This document shows, piece after piece, positions 13,101-28,100 of a stretch of 64,000 bases of DNA. A program made the translations under genes and the position numbers. The notes beneath the pieces were generated by a model. That model ran no database searches. It was not told the DNA's origin and saw nothing but the letters and a program-made list of their open reading frames with translations. The DNA comes from Owenia fusiformis (lineage: Eukaryota; Annelida; Polychaeta; Sabellida; Oweniidae), in NCBI GenBank assembly GCA_903813345.2, contig CAIIXF020000009.1:16889759-16953758 (forward strand), read 5' to 3'. Within the stretch, counting starts at the first letter, position 1. Each line of letters begins with the position of its first letter.

Positions 13101-16100
13101 ACTTATTAGAATGGTTTGAAGGATGTATTTTCAATTTTCTAAGTGCCCAGGCGCTAATTACAGATATACAGTAAGTGAATGTCCAATTAGATGAATTGTC
13201 CAATCACAGTGTTGATCCCTCATTACAAGTTCAATATCCAAAGGCAAGGTAATCCAATATAAGTTCTGATATGAAATCTTTCAATAATCACTTAACTTGT
13301 AGAATGTGTATTTTTAGAACTGTGATTTTGATTGGAGATCTCCAGTCACATGACTTAATTATGAAATACTAAAATCTTTTAGAACCTTCTCAAATATAAC
13401 AAGTGAATGACTCATCAGTCTTGTTTACAAAAACAGGATATTTTTAGAACAGTGTGACCTTGGGCTTGAAGCATGAAATAAACAACATTCCAGTATTCAA
13501 ATATTAAATATGTATCTTAACTAAAGATGAATATCATAGTATACAATAGACTAGGTGCGAGTAGAAATATCTTAATTTACATCATTAAATATTCAAAATT
13601 CAGTCAAAGTGATGTCATATTTGAAATCTACATGTAAAAGTGCATCTAGAAATATGGTTTCGAAAATTGTTTATCAGCTTTGAAAATTTAATTTTTTTTA
13701 GAAAATGTGACTTCTTGTTCGGGTTGATTCCCCATAGACCCCATGTTACAAAATCACAAAAAGTGAATTATCTTTTCTTGTATTGGACAGATAACATTTT
13801 CTTTTACTGGACATATTTTAATTTGCATATTTATTAGATACATAAGGGTTATATGAAAATTGAACCACGCAAATAGATGTAATTTAAGTTAAAGGGAACT
13901 TTCTACTATGCCCGCCATGTTATCTGACCAGAGCGAGCCACCTAGTGGTGAATCTGGTAACTACCTATTCGCATCTGCGTTATTATTCTCAGTAACGTAA
14001 CATTACTCAGATGTAGCTCATAGCGTGGCAAAATAAGTTATACTCTATTACCTCTTCAACGTTTACTCTGGAGACAGACACATCAATGCCCATTGAAGCT
14101 TTGGAATTTCGTGATATTCCATCTTTGCCAAGTACAGCCCCTCTATAATTCCTTTGCTGAACCGTTTTCTGGCCTCTAGAAAGAAACAAAATGTGTACTT
14201 TATTTGTACCGTATTCTCTGTTATTACCGCCCACTCTCTAATAAGCGCCCACCCCGCTTCACAAAGTTCAAGAAACATCGAGGAATCAACAAGAATTGAA
14301 GAATATATCAGGAAAAAAATATTTCTCAAAATCCAGGAGCGGGCGATAATAGAGTACTTACCCTAAAACTGCTGTAAACACGACGCGTTTTGTAATTCTA
14401 TGCATCCTCTCGATACATATCTATCGATGGGTGCTTCCCACACCATACCATGCTAATATTGTCTCCAAATAGTCCATAATGAATGAAGGAATTGTTCTTT
14501 ATCGGCATTCAGAAATTTCAAAAGCTACTGCGCAGATGTTCTGCGCATGTCAAGGTCGTGAACTTTCTGGTTTCTTTTTAATGTTTCTCGACTTTTACAC
14601 GACTTTTGCACGAATAATGATGATCTCTCATCAAATTAGAAATAATGTATAACTTTAGATCGATATCCAGCAGTCTCTAGTGGAAATATTGAAGGTAATC
14701 GGCGATAATGACAAAGTGGGCGTGCCGGAAATAAATTAGACATAGACGGGTCTTCAACCACTGTCAATATTGTCTAAGCGATCTTTACCGTATTCTCTCC
14801 AATAACAGCACATGTCATATTATTATAAAAATATGTTGAAGAAAATGCATTCTTGTCAAGAAAAATTGCCATACATGAAATTCCTCGGGATTTCTGATTT
14901 CTTTCATACATGGGCGCTTATTAGAATGGTCTAAATAATGTATTTTCAATTTTCTAAACGCCCTGGGCGCTAATTACAGAGAATACGGTATTTGCTTCAA
15001 ATATACATCCAATTGGCCAAAAGGTCTACTATTTACAATGAACACATAAAGTTACAAATAAATGTACATGTGTAGGACATGGACATACAAGTCATTAACA
15101 TGCAAAATGTCACCACCATTTGTTATGACCCCAACCACCAATCACCAACTGCCATCACAAAAAATGGAGAGCATTACGATATGTCACCACTTTTTGGTGG
15201 TGACATAATAATATACTCAATATTCGTGCTTACTTGAAATATTTTTCAAGGCCCTGTGTGTAGAATGTCACTGTTTTTCCAGGAAAACCTGAGGTAGCTT
15301 TTTGTGCTAAATTGTTCAAACTGATCTGATGGGTTGTATATATTCCTTGGCTTGTCTGAAATACATATGTACATGTATGCATTTTATGTTTAAATTTCGA
15401 TGAAGGACCTCTGGATTGCAATATACATTCTCAACTAGAAAAACAGCAACTCCCTGGAGTAGCAAATCCCACCAAACAAACATATTTTATCATTGTTCAT
15501 CTCATCATTCATCTCATTTGGACATAACATGACAGAAATAATTAGGAAGTAGTTGAGTAGTATTGTCTCACTTTGGCAAAATGTATATAATCATGTGTTG
15601 TTACGTCATATTCCTTCTCCAGCAGAGTCTAGTGAACATTAAGCATTATCACGGTGTCCAACCCAAACGCTCTTACATGCATGACGGAGCGTTTCATTAC
15701 TGAAATTAAACAAAGAAACGTTCCGGAGTAGGAAAACTGGCGGGCGGGAATGATGGGCCATCTGACGATTTATCAAATAATGGGAATCAGAGGTATGAGT
15801 TACATATCTCGAGTATACCATTCGATGGGTGTGATATTCATGTTGTACTTGGCTGGCTGTTGGCGTTTGAAGCAATTGATGATTTGCGATCACCGGATGG
15901 ATTCTATCTTGAAGTGACGTCACAATTAGGTCACCCAGCTTTAGATGTTTGATTTTGAGAGATTATCTTCTATATTTCGTGCTTTATTGATTTATTTTTC
16001 ACGAAAGCGTTCTATTTGACTAGATCAACATTCATGGTAAGTGCATACCAAGTCTAAGATCTTACTGACGTGATTTAGATAGCGGTTAAGCGCCCCCCGA

Positions 16101-19100
16101 TTTTGAAGAAATCGGGGGGCGCTTATAGGCATCGATGTTTAGTATAAATTTCACCCAAACTTCGCACATATATAGATATACTCATGATCTAGTCAAATCG
16201 GCATACCTGGTAAATATCCGACCCATGGTTTTCATAAAAGAAACGACAATATTTTTTGCACAAAACTGCCACTTCACCGCCATTTCGTGATTCCATCATG
16301 TCTAATATCATTTCTATATGACGTCACACCAATAAGACGAAATACGTGACAACAGTATCCATAAACAAAATTCCTGAATTCTGATCGCAAAAGGTCAATT
16401 AGGAAGACCTATATAAAGCAGTACAGTTTTCAAAATTTAAAAACGTATTTGTCAATCTACCGGTCAAAACCACTTTTGTCAAGATATGTGATTAGTTGAG
16501 CCAAGATTAGAGCACCAACATACCGAAAATCCAGTCTTAAAAATGATGACACTCTCATATTCAAGAAACGCTCCGATCTGGTTAACATAGTGAACTAGAA
16601 ACGCTCCGGTAGTCTAGCTCTGTTTAGGAAATATATAGCTTGCCTTTCCTTTTGAGGAAGAGAAAGAAGAGATCTATTACACCCCTTGGCATCAAAAGAA
16701 GAAAGATTATAAACATTTTGTTTTTTTCAATAGTTTTATGATTTAGCACACATTTAGGCATAACATCATCTAATGTAGGCTTAACGTTTAGCACCCCAGG
16801 TTCAGACTTTTCAATCTGCCTAACAAGTACAACACGTTTTTGAGAGATAGATTAGATTCGGAACTCTTCTCTAATAATCTGAAAATGATATCAAAACAAA
16901 ATGGTAAGAGCGTTTCTAAAATTGTGTCCTAAATCGACGGAGCGTTTCGAGGAAAACAAGCGATTTCTCAAGAACAAGTAATGGATTTGGACTGGGATTT
17001 TAGGAAATGAGAATGTACGAGTTTGTGATCTACTACTTTAACAGAAAGATTAACGTTTTCATATAAATACTAGTTTAATTCGTAATTTGTGGTCAATTCG
17101 TCATCTTCAGATTCGTTCGATCTACACTACGGAGCTTTGATCAAGCAAATAACAGTTTACCACCAGAAGTTGTATAAATAAGATCTTTGCTCACGGTATT
17201 GTTCATCGACTGGTACATAATATTTCACCATAACATATGATATGTAAGAGAAACGAGTGAAACAATACTTACCGTCATAGTGGAATCTTCATGAGCCGCC
17301 ATTTTTATTTTGCTCCGGAGCGTTTCCGCGTTAATGAAACGCTCCGTCGTGCATGTAAAAGCATTTGGGTTGGACACCGTGATTATATAGCCTATAAAAT
17401 TTGAACCAAATCCAATGGCTGGTATTTGCATGTATCAGAAAAAAATCATATTCCCCTCAAAAATGCAGCCATTTTGAATTCCTATGTCCGGAAGCCATCA
17501 GCAAATAAAATTTTAAAGGCCCCATATAAAGTTTAAACCACTTTGGCTTATATTGTAGTCTTACCCAATATTATCAAGTGTGATATGTGAACTTTTTTTT
17601 TTAATTCAAAAAGTGGTTTTTGATAGACTTTTTGTTCCAAAATTTGTGAATTTATTTAAAACCAACTTTTAGAGGTCACTCATATCTACTAATTAGCCAC
17701 AATTCATACCAATGTATAGCATCCATCCTCCCATGTTTTTCGCCGAAAAAATTAAGAAAATCGGTTCATAAGTAAGCGAGAAATGAACTTATCAGTGCAT
17801 GAAAATGGTTCTGATTAATACGGTTCCACGTATTAATCTGACAGGAGCTGGTATCTTTATCCTGGCTAGAACCATAGACAGTTCAAGCCAGCACAGGCCT
17901 TTTATCGAGTTAGTATTACTCTAGTAATCAACTTCTCTGGTGAACTAGTTAGCTTGAGCTGGCTCCTGTCGCCGCTATCTGGGATTGAACCCAGGATCTT
18001 GGCATCAGAAGTCCAGAGTGCTAACCATTACACCACAGAACCGAGAACAAGACCGAAAAAACCGAAGAAAATGCATTTCAAAATTTTAGTTCTCATAGAA
18101 ACCAATGGTACAATGATATCTAAAACATATTTAACCTGGTTAGACAATCAACATTGGTTTTTTATGAAAGTGTAACATATTTAGAAAAGATTGACATCGA
18201 AAGAAAATTTTTTTCAATTTTTTTCAAAAAGTTTTTGGTACCTTAGTGACATCACTAATGTTTCAAAATATTTTTGATATGCTAAAACATTGAAGTGGCC
18301 CATTATGGCATTTCATTATTGAAATAGTGTGTCCTTTGTTCAATCTTTGCATTGGTGTTAAAAAGATAATCTTTTTTGAAATGCATTAAGAAATATTTGA
18401 TGATTAAGTTTCAACTTTTTTTGAAAAATGGCAGGAGTCAATATTTTCTAAATATGTTAGACTTTCATAAAAAAACAATGTTGATTGTCTAACCAGGTTA
18501 AAAGGAATAATAAATTATGTTGTAGATATCATTGTACCATTGGTTTTTATGAGAACTAAAATTTTGAAATGCATTTTTCTCAGAACCATTTTCATGCACT
18601 GATAAGTTCATTTCTTGCTTATTTATGAACCGATTTTCTTAATTTTTTCGGAAAAAACATCGGAGGATGAATGCTATGCATTGCTATGAATTGTGGCTAA
18701 TCTTCCTTGACCTCTAAAAGTTGGTTTTAAATAAATTCACAAATTTTGGAACAAAAAGTCAATCAAAAACCACTTTTTGAAATTTAAAAAAAAAGTTTCA
18801 CATATCACACTTTGATAACATTGGGTAAGACTACAATACAAGCCAAAGTGGTTTAAACTTTATATGGGGCCTTTAACAAATTCTATTTTAAAATTTTGCA
18901 GAAAATTGTTATGTAGGTACAATTCCAACTTTTGTTTGTGAATTGTCTACTAAATAGCAACTCATATTACTTGATTACAATGCTCTTTTTCTTTACCTTT
19001 AAATACCTTTAAATTAGCTTTTAAATCTGTATGAAAATTGTTTCTTATAAAATCCCATATCAGTATACAAAATTAAATTTTATAAATCTGTGAGTCAAAT

Positions 19101-22100
19101 CATCTTCTTCATTTTCAATGCAAAACTTGCAGATTGCATCTTTGAAAGTTTATAATTTGTTATCACAACATAATGTACGTAAAAACTTTCATGGAAAACT
19201 ATTAATTTGGTCTCATTAGTGACCTTATGTGCTAACAACCACTAGACGTATTTATCTACATCTGTATCATCTTAATAAGAACATGTACTTACCTTAGAGT
19301 ATGCATTAACCATGTCTATGAATGCTGCTAATGGTATGTATATCAATACCTGGTCTTCTACATTCTCCCTAGAAATAGTAGTCATCTGAAACAATACAAC
19401 CAAATGTTCAAAGCCCCCAGGCAAAGTTCGTCTTTTATCAATAAATATTCCACATTGCATTGCAAAATTCAAATATTTTATTTACTGTTTTGGACTGATG
19501 GAGTTATGTCACATTATTTTGACCATAACATTTCTGGTATGTGCAGTTTAAGCATATAAAACGTTGTGATGTCACAAGATCATGAAAGATACATAGCTTT
19601 TCTAAACTAGACAACAGTAACGCCAAAGCGTAGCAAATCCCATCAAACAGCCATGGCTGGCATTTTTACAAACAAAGTATAGAGTAAAAACTGTAAAATA
19701 ATAAACAAAAAATGGCCACCTTTTTCAAAATGGTTGCTCACTATAGCCAAATTGTCATCAGAAAGTGTAATATGCTTCTAAGTAGGCACATATAAAATTT
19801 TAACAAAAATGTACACACGTACATGTCATTGGCGGCCTTTTTCAAAATGGCCGTCTACTTGCCAAAATGTCATAGACAGTGTGCCTTGCTTATGAGTATT
19901 CACATATCAAATATATACAAAATCACTTTATCACCTTTTGAGTTATCGTAAAAAATGTAAAATAACACATATAAAAATGGTGGCAATTTTTTCAAAATGA
20001 CCTACTCCCCAAAGTATCATTAGACAGTGTGCCATTCTTATAGTATTCACGTATCAAGTATGAACAAAATCGCTTCACTACTTTTAGAGTTATAGTAAAA
20101 AATGTTAAAATTGCCGCCTTCTACCAAAAGTGTCATTAGGGTGTGAGTACCATAATCCAACATGAAATTCGAAAATTCTGAACAATGCTTTGTACATATG
20201 GCGTTCATGACCAACTATAAAACGCTTACCCCCCCCGTGGTGTTATATATCAAAATGTACCTGCTCATATAGGGGTTCAATTGATCTACATCAAATTATA
20301 GCAGTCAGATTACTTTTCAAGATATCAGCATTGATTTCTTATAACTCGCGTTTGCTACCATTTGCTCAGTTCTGAGATCCCGGGTACACGCGTAGTAAAC
20401 ATGCCCACGTTGGAACTATTTTTGACCTACATCGTTATGTTCGATATTAAAATGAAAGATGAACTCTTCCTTTTAATTTTGATACCAAATAATGGCATAC
20501 TATGTACCCTAGACGGCAACTGCGGCAATGAAAATGAAAGATGAACTCTTCCTCTTAATTTTGATACCAAATAATTGCATACTATGTACCCAAGACCAGT
20601 ACTGTCAACCCCCAAAGATTTTCTCGCGGGACAGATTTTTTAGACCCAGTGCCAAAAATTCGCGGGATTTTGCGGGACATCCACCTAAATTCGCGGGACA
20701 TTTAAGGGATTCGCGTGATTGCGCTAAATAGGTCAAATTTTGATCAAATTAGCGGGATTTCGCAGGACCATTCGAAAGACAAGCACGCTAATTACGGAAC
20801 AGTTAACAGGGTAACCACCAAAGACTTCATAGAGGGACAGATTTTTAAAGACAAAGTGCCCTAAATTCTCGGGATTTTGCGGGACATCCACCTAAATTTG
20901 CGGGATGCCGCAGGACATTCAAGGGATTTGCGTGATTGGGGCTTAATGTAAAAGTACTCAAATCAACTTTCAGATACTGATTTATCAAATATAATTCACT
21001 TAACTTTAGTAAACGTCAACACAATTCTACACAATACGCATAGAAATATTATTAAACTATCAAAAAACATGCTTTAGGTGTGACGTAATCCAACACGAAA
21101 TTCAAAAATTCTGAACAATACTTTGCACTTATGGCGTTCGTGACCTACTATGAAACATTTACCCCCCCCCCCTCCCCCCATAGTGTTATATATTAAAATG
21201 TACCTATTCATATAGGGGTTTGATTAATCTACATCAAATTATAGAGAGTCAGGTTTCTTTTCGAAATATCATTGTCCATTTATTGGAACTCGCGTTTGCT
21301 AACATTTGCTCAATGAGATGAAGGCTGTGCCACGCTGTGACACGCGTAGTAAAAAGGCCAACGTTGGAACTATTCGTGACAAACATCCCAATTTCCGTAA
21401 TTAAAATGAAAATGCACTCTCTTCCTCTTTATTTTGATACCAAATAACGGCATATATATATATCTTTTATTGACTCTCTGATGTCATTGCAATGACATAT
21501 TAGTCACTACAAACTACAATATACAAAATTAAACTAAGACTAAACTAACTACTTCATAGGAAATATACAAAGTTGTAAAATACAATTACAGCATCACAAA
21601 ATGTAAAATACAAAAATGAGATTATTGTAAAATACAGATACAACATGACAGAATTTAAAACATCAGTGTGATGTATCATTGTTACAATATTAATCCAGTT
21701 TTTTGAATGAATGATAAATGAACTTTGCTAGATGTAAAATTACATAAGAATTTTTATGAGACAAAAGCTTTTTGAAAATAAAGTTAGGACTTCCTACAAA
21801 ATTAAATTGCGTAAGGGTGTCAAACAAAAGTTTTCTCTCTGTTGTATTTTTCTTACACACCATGATAAAGTGTTGTTCATCTTCTAAAATACCACACATA
21901 TTACATAAACGTTCATCCAAAGGTCTTGGCTTAGGCTTCAAATGACGACCAATTTCTATATGTAATTTGTGTGAACTAAGCCTAAATCTACTTATTGCTT
22001 GTCTGTAATTTTTATTTTGTATATTTAAATAACCCTCTCTTTCAAAGACATTTTTGAATGTTATGTAAGTTCTTAAAACAGGATATTTGAAAATATCTTT

Positions 22101-25100
22101 CTGCCACTGAGACTTATAATTCTGATACAGTTTTTTTGTTATCATCTTGATAAAAATATAATCATCATCGATCTTTTGAGTTTCCCAATATGAGAATAAA
22201 TCACATTTTTTCAAAATATCAGTGATTTTGTTTGACCAAGTGCCTTTAAAACCCAGTTGGCTCATTTCACGGTCATGCGTATATGTTTTATGAAGAATGT
22301 TTCCAGGTGATAGATGAATTAAACGGAGCCAATATTTAATTAACTTAATTTCAAAACGTATTTTTAATGGGTAACGTCCTAATTCTCCATAGACTGCTGG
22401 TGTTGCTGTTGATTTTTTAACACCTAATAAACTTTTAAGAAAAGATAAATGCATTGTCTCTATTGTCTTAAGATGTTTTTCATTAATCCACACCTCTGAA
22501 GCATAAGTTAGGATAGGTTCAACTAAAGAGTCAGAAAGGTGCAATGCAAGATTAACTGGAATGTCATTAAATTTTTTATATTGCTGTTTAACTTTAAACA
22601 AAGCTTTTCTTGCCTGCTCTTTTAGATAACATACATGCTGGTCAAAATTCTTAGTTTTGCTGAATACACATCCTAGATATTTATATTGCTCAACACTTTC
22701 TATTGCACTATCATTGAATGTGAAAACTATATCAAATTTTGAGTTAAAAACAATTGATTTTGTCTTTATTGTGTTAACTATAAGATGATATCTCTTACAA
22801 AAATCAAAAAGACAATTGAGCAAAGTTTGGGCGCCATCTTTACTATTTGACATCAAAATAAGATCGTCAGCCCAAAGTAAGTGGTTTAACATATTTCCAT
22901 CAAATTGAATACCATTTTCTTTTGGTAGATTATCTTTTAAATCATCAAGGAAATGGTTGAATAAATAAGTACTAAGTACAGAGCCCTGCATTACTCCGAC
23001 ATTTGTTTCGAAAGCAGGGGTGACACCTTCTTTTAATTTCAGGCATGCTTTTGACTTTTCATACATACTTGTTATAACCTTGAACATGTTAGAATCAGGT
23101 GATATTCCCGATTTACATAGTTTATACATAAGTGCCACTCTATTTACATAGTCAAATGCTTTTCGAAAATCTATCATAATACAGACTAATGGCTTTTTCA
23201 TAAGCTTATAACGGGTTATGATTGTGTTTAAAATATATAAATTATCTGTTGTTTGATGTCCAGATTTATAAGCACCTTGAAGTGGATCCTGAATATCTAA
23301 CATTTCGGCATTAAAAACAAGTCTGTTTTGTATTACTCTATCAAAGATATTTCCTATACATGCTAAGACATTTATTCCCCTATAGTTATCAGGATTAAAT
23401 CTACAACCTTGTTTAAAGAGAGTTGTTAACATACCTATACTCCATTCATTAGGGTAATCACCATGAAAAAAGATGTGATTAAAAAGGGATGTAAATTCAG
23501 GAACTAATATACTGCAATTTTTAATGATATTAGAAGGTAACCCATCAATTCCAGGAGCTTTGTTAGCTTTAACTTTATTAAGAGCAGCATATACTTCAAA
23601 TTCTTTTATACTGCCATTAAGGACTTCATGACTTATTCTTATTTCCCCTGTGCAAACACCATTTGTATCATATTCATCAATAAATAATTGCATCTCTTTT
23701 AATGCTACGTCATCAAAATAGTCAATTTTGGGGTTCTTACCCAACTTTTCAAATGCACAAAAAAGTTCTGATGCCTCAATAGGGATTTCATTTGTATTAC
23801 TGCTTCCTGGAATACTGTTTATCATTTTCCAGAATTCTGTTGGATTTTGAGATTTGAAAGAAATGAGAGATTTTAATAGATTTGACTGATATGCTCTTTT
23901 TTCATGTTGTTTAGTTTGATTGTACTTTCTCTGTAAATCAGCAATAATGTTATTTGGTAGCTTCTGCTTAATGGCAGAATGTAAATCCTTTTTCAATTTC
24001 TTGCATTCACTATTAAACCATGGGTTCATTGGGAACTTTTTAGTACTGTTCTTTAGATGTTTAAGTGGGAATATCTTATCAGAAGTGTCATATATTACAT
24101 GTNNNNNNNNNNNNNNNNNNNNNNNTACTCATGTTTAAGGTCTCATGGAAGTTAACAGGAAGTGACAAAACAAAAAATGACAAAGCCATGCTGGATTTTG
24201 AAAATTTTTTGAACCAAGATAACAGAGTTCTGTTTGGACCTCCAGTCAGTTTAACTAGTTCCACATATCATTTACATGACCAGGAACACAGTTGAAATGG
24301 TCAGAATGACCATAAACATGATAGAATAACCTTTTCAGCCCTCTGAAAATGTGACTAAAAAATAGCTAAGAGTAGGTGCTCAGGAAAGGTCACTGAACAG
24401 AATCTTTTGACTTTTTCAGAAAATGTGCCCAATATATTGCTCTAAATGATACAATTCAAAAAAATTTGATATCATTCTTAGAAAAAGAAAAAATTGAAAA
24501 AAACTGAATTGAAAATCGATCTATTTTCCTTTTTACTACAGCCATTATTGTTTCAGACGATTTTTTAAAATTTCAAAGATTGTGTCATTTAGAGCAATAT
24601 ATTGGACACATATTCTGAAAAAATCAAAAGATTCTGTTCATTGACCTTTCCTGAGCACCTACTTTTAGCTATTTTTCAGTCACATTTTCAGAGGGCTAAA
24701 AAGGTTATTTTATCATGTTTATGGTCATTCTGACCCTTTCAATTGTGTTCCTGGTCATGTAAATGATATTTGGTACAAGTTAAACTGACTGGAGGTCCAA
24801 ACAGAACTCTGTTATCTTGGTTCAAAAAATTTTCAAAATCCAGCATGGCTTTGTCATTTTTTGTTTTGTCATTTCCTGTTAACTTCCATGAGACCTTAAG
24901 AGACTGTAGTAAACAATCTGAGTTGGTATTTGAACCAACATCAACATAAAATTTCTCAAGTAAACCATTGTTAATATTAGCATCCAATAGCTCAGTGAAT
25001 TGTTTCTTTAATGTAGGATCCCATTTAAAGTAAGAGTAAGGTAAATTCTGCATGTTTTTGCTGGCTCTATCTTTAATTTTGAACTGACCTAGGTTGAAAT

Positions 25101-28100
25101 TAAAATGTATAGGACAGTGGTCAGAATCCGGATGCCGTTCATGTACTTTAAAGTCTGAAATTGTGTTGAGAATATCAGCTTGAACTGCAACATAGTCTAA
25201 TACAGATTTCCCTTTACTTGGATCTAAATCATTTTCATTTATATATCTATAGTATGTAAAGTGACCAATATTTTTATCATGAAAGAATCTCCCATTTAGT
25301 ATTCTTAAATTAGATGCCTTGCATAAACTTATGAATTCATTGCCATGTGTCTGGCTTATTGCCTTTAGATTTTTATCCATTGAGACACGATTATGAAGAG
25401 AGGCATTTAATTCATGATGATTATTTATATGGTGGTCATTTAAAAAATAAGAATTGGTAAACTGATCATTTGATCAATGAACATCAATATTCAAATCTGA
25501 CAACTGGGCAGTACGAGCGTTCATATCTCCACATATGATTGTTTTACCAGATAGTTGATAAGAAGCAATCGATTTCTCCAAGATGTCAAAATTGTCAAAA
25601 TTTTCATAAGTTGAACCTTTATGTGGCATATAAACAAAGCATATATAAATATCATTCTCTAAATTATATAAAGAAGACTTAACTCTTATCCATACAAAGA
25701 AATCATGAGTCTGTTTTGACACCTCAATTGAACTATACAATTCATCCTTTATGAAGACAGCAATGCCTCCAGAATAAACATTTGAGTTACTATTTTTAGA
25801 CTTTCTTGCCAGATTATGTACAGTATAACCATTAAATGATAAGCTGTCACATGGATCTAACCATGTCTCGCTTAACAGGATCACTGCATATTTACTGAAA
25901 AGCTCATAAATATCACATCCATCATATAATTTATCAGAAATTCTGTTAATATTCCAAAATAGAAAATTTATATCTTCTTGACTTGTATTATCATTTGTTT
26001 GGTTTAAATGTGCTTTTGTGTTGTTGTCAGTTGATTTGAGCCTATAGCGCAGATCATGCGACTTGGCATTCAACTGTGTTGTTACAGAACTAGAAAATTG
26101 AATACTATTTACATTTTGGGAAACCTGACCTGATGTGGTGTTCAAATGTACATTGTGAGGGCCTAAATCAAAGTTTACATCACCTTCACTTGTATTATCA
26201 TTTGTTTGGTTCAAATGTGCATTTATGTTTTTCTCAGTTGATATGAGCCTATAGCGCAGATCCTGCGACTTGGCATTCAACTGTGTTGTTACAGGACTAG
26301 AAGATTGAATACTATCTACATTATGGGAAATCTGACCTGATTTGGTGTTCAATTGCATATTGTGAGGGTTTGAATCAGAATTATTTACAGTCTCATTATC
26401 TATATATAATGAGGCTTCATTTATCATCATATGATTTGATTCATGGAAATGAATAGCATTGCATTCAATCTCATTACAAGAGTCACTCATACATTCTGTG
26501 TCTATGATACTATCACACTGATCAGTGTTTATAACTTGAGCCCAGTTCGAGGGTAGTGAGGGTTTCCAATTCTTGCTGCATCTGCATAGGAGTTGTGTGT
26601 TGAATTAATGATAGACAACATCGCATCTACCAACCGAGTTCTTCCAGTGTGATTAAAGTGGAGTTTGTCGTTAAAAAGTATGTTCATGTTGGGGTTCTGT
26701 GATGTTGAATCATTTATTCTGTTGATATTAATGAAATGGAAGCCTTTTTTCATGGCAAAAGACTCCATCTCTCCATTGACATGGTCAATTTTGATATTCA
26801 TTTGTTTGACTTCTTGTGGTTTGGCATGATCTCCCCGGTGATGCAGTCCACACAAGGTTATTTTAGAAGTTGGATGCTGGTTTTTGGCTGTCATTGCAAG
26901 GTTTTTTAACTCATAAATAATGGTTTGTGCAGAGTCATCTTTTACATTGTTTGTTCCAAAACCGAGGAATTTGTGATCTGTTGATCTACCTATGTCACCT
27001 TGTTGTATGACTCGGGTTGCATATTCAATGTTAGCACCACTATATACTGATGAAGTCACATTCATGCTTTTCCCTTTTGATCTAGCATTCATAATACCCG
27101 CCAATTTCTTCCCATTTGAAGAGTACATTATATGGACAGAAGTAGGGAGCTGCTTGTGACCATTGTTGAATTCCCTTGGTGTTGGCTTAGGGGGGTTCTT
27201 TGGAGCAACTTTAGCTGCTTTGTTAGAGGGTCTCTTGTTGGTAGTTGGTGAGATACCTTCTTTGTCATGGGTGGGTAATCCCTTTGAAGCAGAGTTTGGG
27301 GGTGTATTTATGACAGGCAATGAGGTATTCTTAGTGACAGAGGTCTTGGAAGTCCTGGTCTTTGAAGTTGGTCGTCCCTTTGGAATAACTGTTGGGGGTG
27401 TCATTGATTGTGGGAGTGACTGATTGAAATCATGACAACCCATCTGTTGAAATCTCTCTATAAGAGCGACATTTTTTCTGTGTTGGGTTGCAAGATCTGC
27501 TTTTAACCCCTGTATTGTCGTAATTTGCCACTTCTCATTTAACTCATAGCATTCTAGCTTAGTTGCTATATCTCTCATCTCTTGCTCATGAAGTTGTTTT
27601 GCCATCTTGATGTCATCTTCACTCTTCTTGTCAGCTGCTTCAAGCCTATAGTGCAGATCCTGCAACTTGGCATTCAGCTGAATTATTTGTCGACTATGTT
27701 CCACAGACTTCTCTTCAAGTCTCTTTTCAAGAGATATAGTCCTCGTCCTAAGTTTTTTGTTTTCACTTTGTAACTCTAGTGTTATGCCCGTGTTTTCAGG
27801 TTTTGAAGTAGATTCTGTCTGAGTAGGAGATTTATTTGACAATTTGACTGTTGCTGGTTGTGGTTCATTCTGAGAAAGTGGTTCTTTGATATCTGGCTGA
27901 GTTTCTGGAATAACAGTAGGCTGAATAAGGGACTGAGATAAAGGTTCTGGGATGGGTTCATCAGTGTCAGTTTGAGTGTTGGGTATAGTATCATTACCCA
28001 AGAAGAAGATAATGCTGTCCTCACCAATGTCTATTTCCTCAGACTGGCTAATGAAAATATCCTCTTGCGTCTGTGCTGGTGATGTTCTACATGGTGTTGA

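Larger units (their letters stand above)
15435..17516 (-). mobile_element. Helitron/Helentron-like element, subfamily I, interrupted and truncated
   Basis: 3' end with CTAG at 15435 and the hairpin ACTCCCTGGAGT. The body is interrupted at 15649 by the CAC-ended element and resumes at 17387 with AAATTTGAACCAAATCCA. No 5' end was found beyond 17516. Confidence 0.7.
21690..26490 (-). pseudogene. LINE ORF2: endonuclease and reverse transcriptase, interrupted
   Basis: Order: N-terminal repeats with LNAKSQDLRYRL (two ~69-codon copies), an APE-type endonuclease (FWNINR, LLSETWLD, YMPHKG, GDMNAR, SVLDYV, SDHCPI), a linker, then reverse transcriptase (KAPGIDGLPS, MIDFRKAFD, VGVMQGSVLS, LLWADDLILMS, with WADD in place of YADD) and a C-terminal Cys/His motif CNMCGILEDEQHFIMVC. 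A TGA at 25474-25476 breaks the endonuclease, with the same frame continuing on both sides. The hairpin insertion lies between endonuclease and reverse transcriptase. The frame across the N gap cannot be checked. The reverse transcriptase part (24029-21690, 779 residues) is open. Confidence 0.9.

Noticed and set aside
17978-18047. Functional tRNA-Gln gene
   Set aside because: A and B boxes are good, but the sequence runs directly into the SINE body and the acceptor stem partner is missing.
17954-18175. 73-residue ORF across the tRNA-like SINE
   Set aside because: It is the reverse complement of the SINE head and hairpin arm; not a gene.
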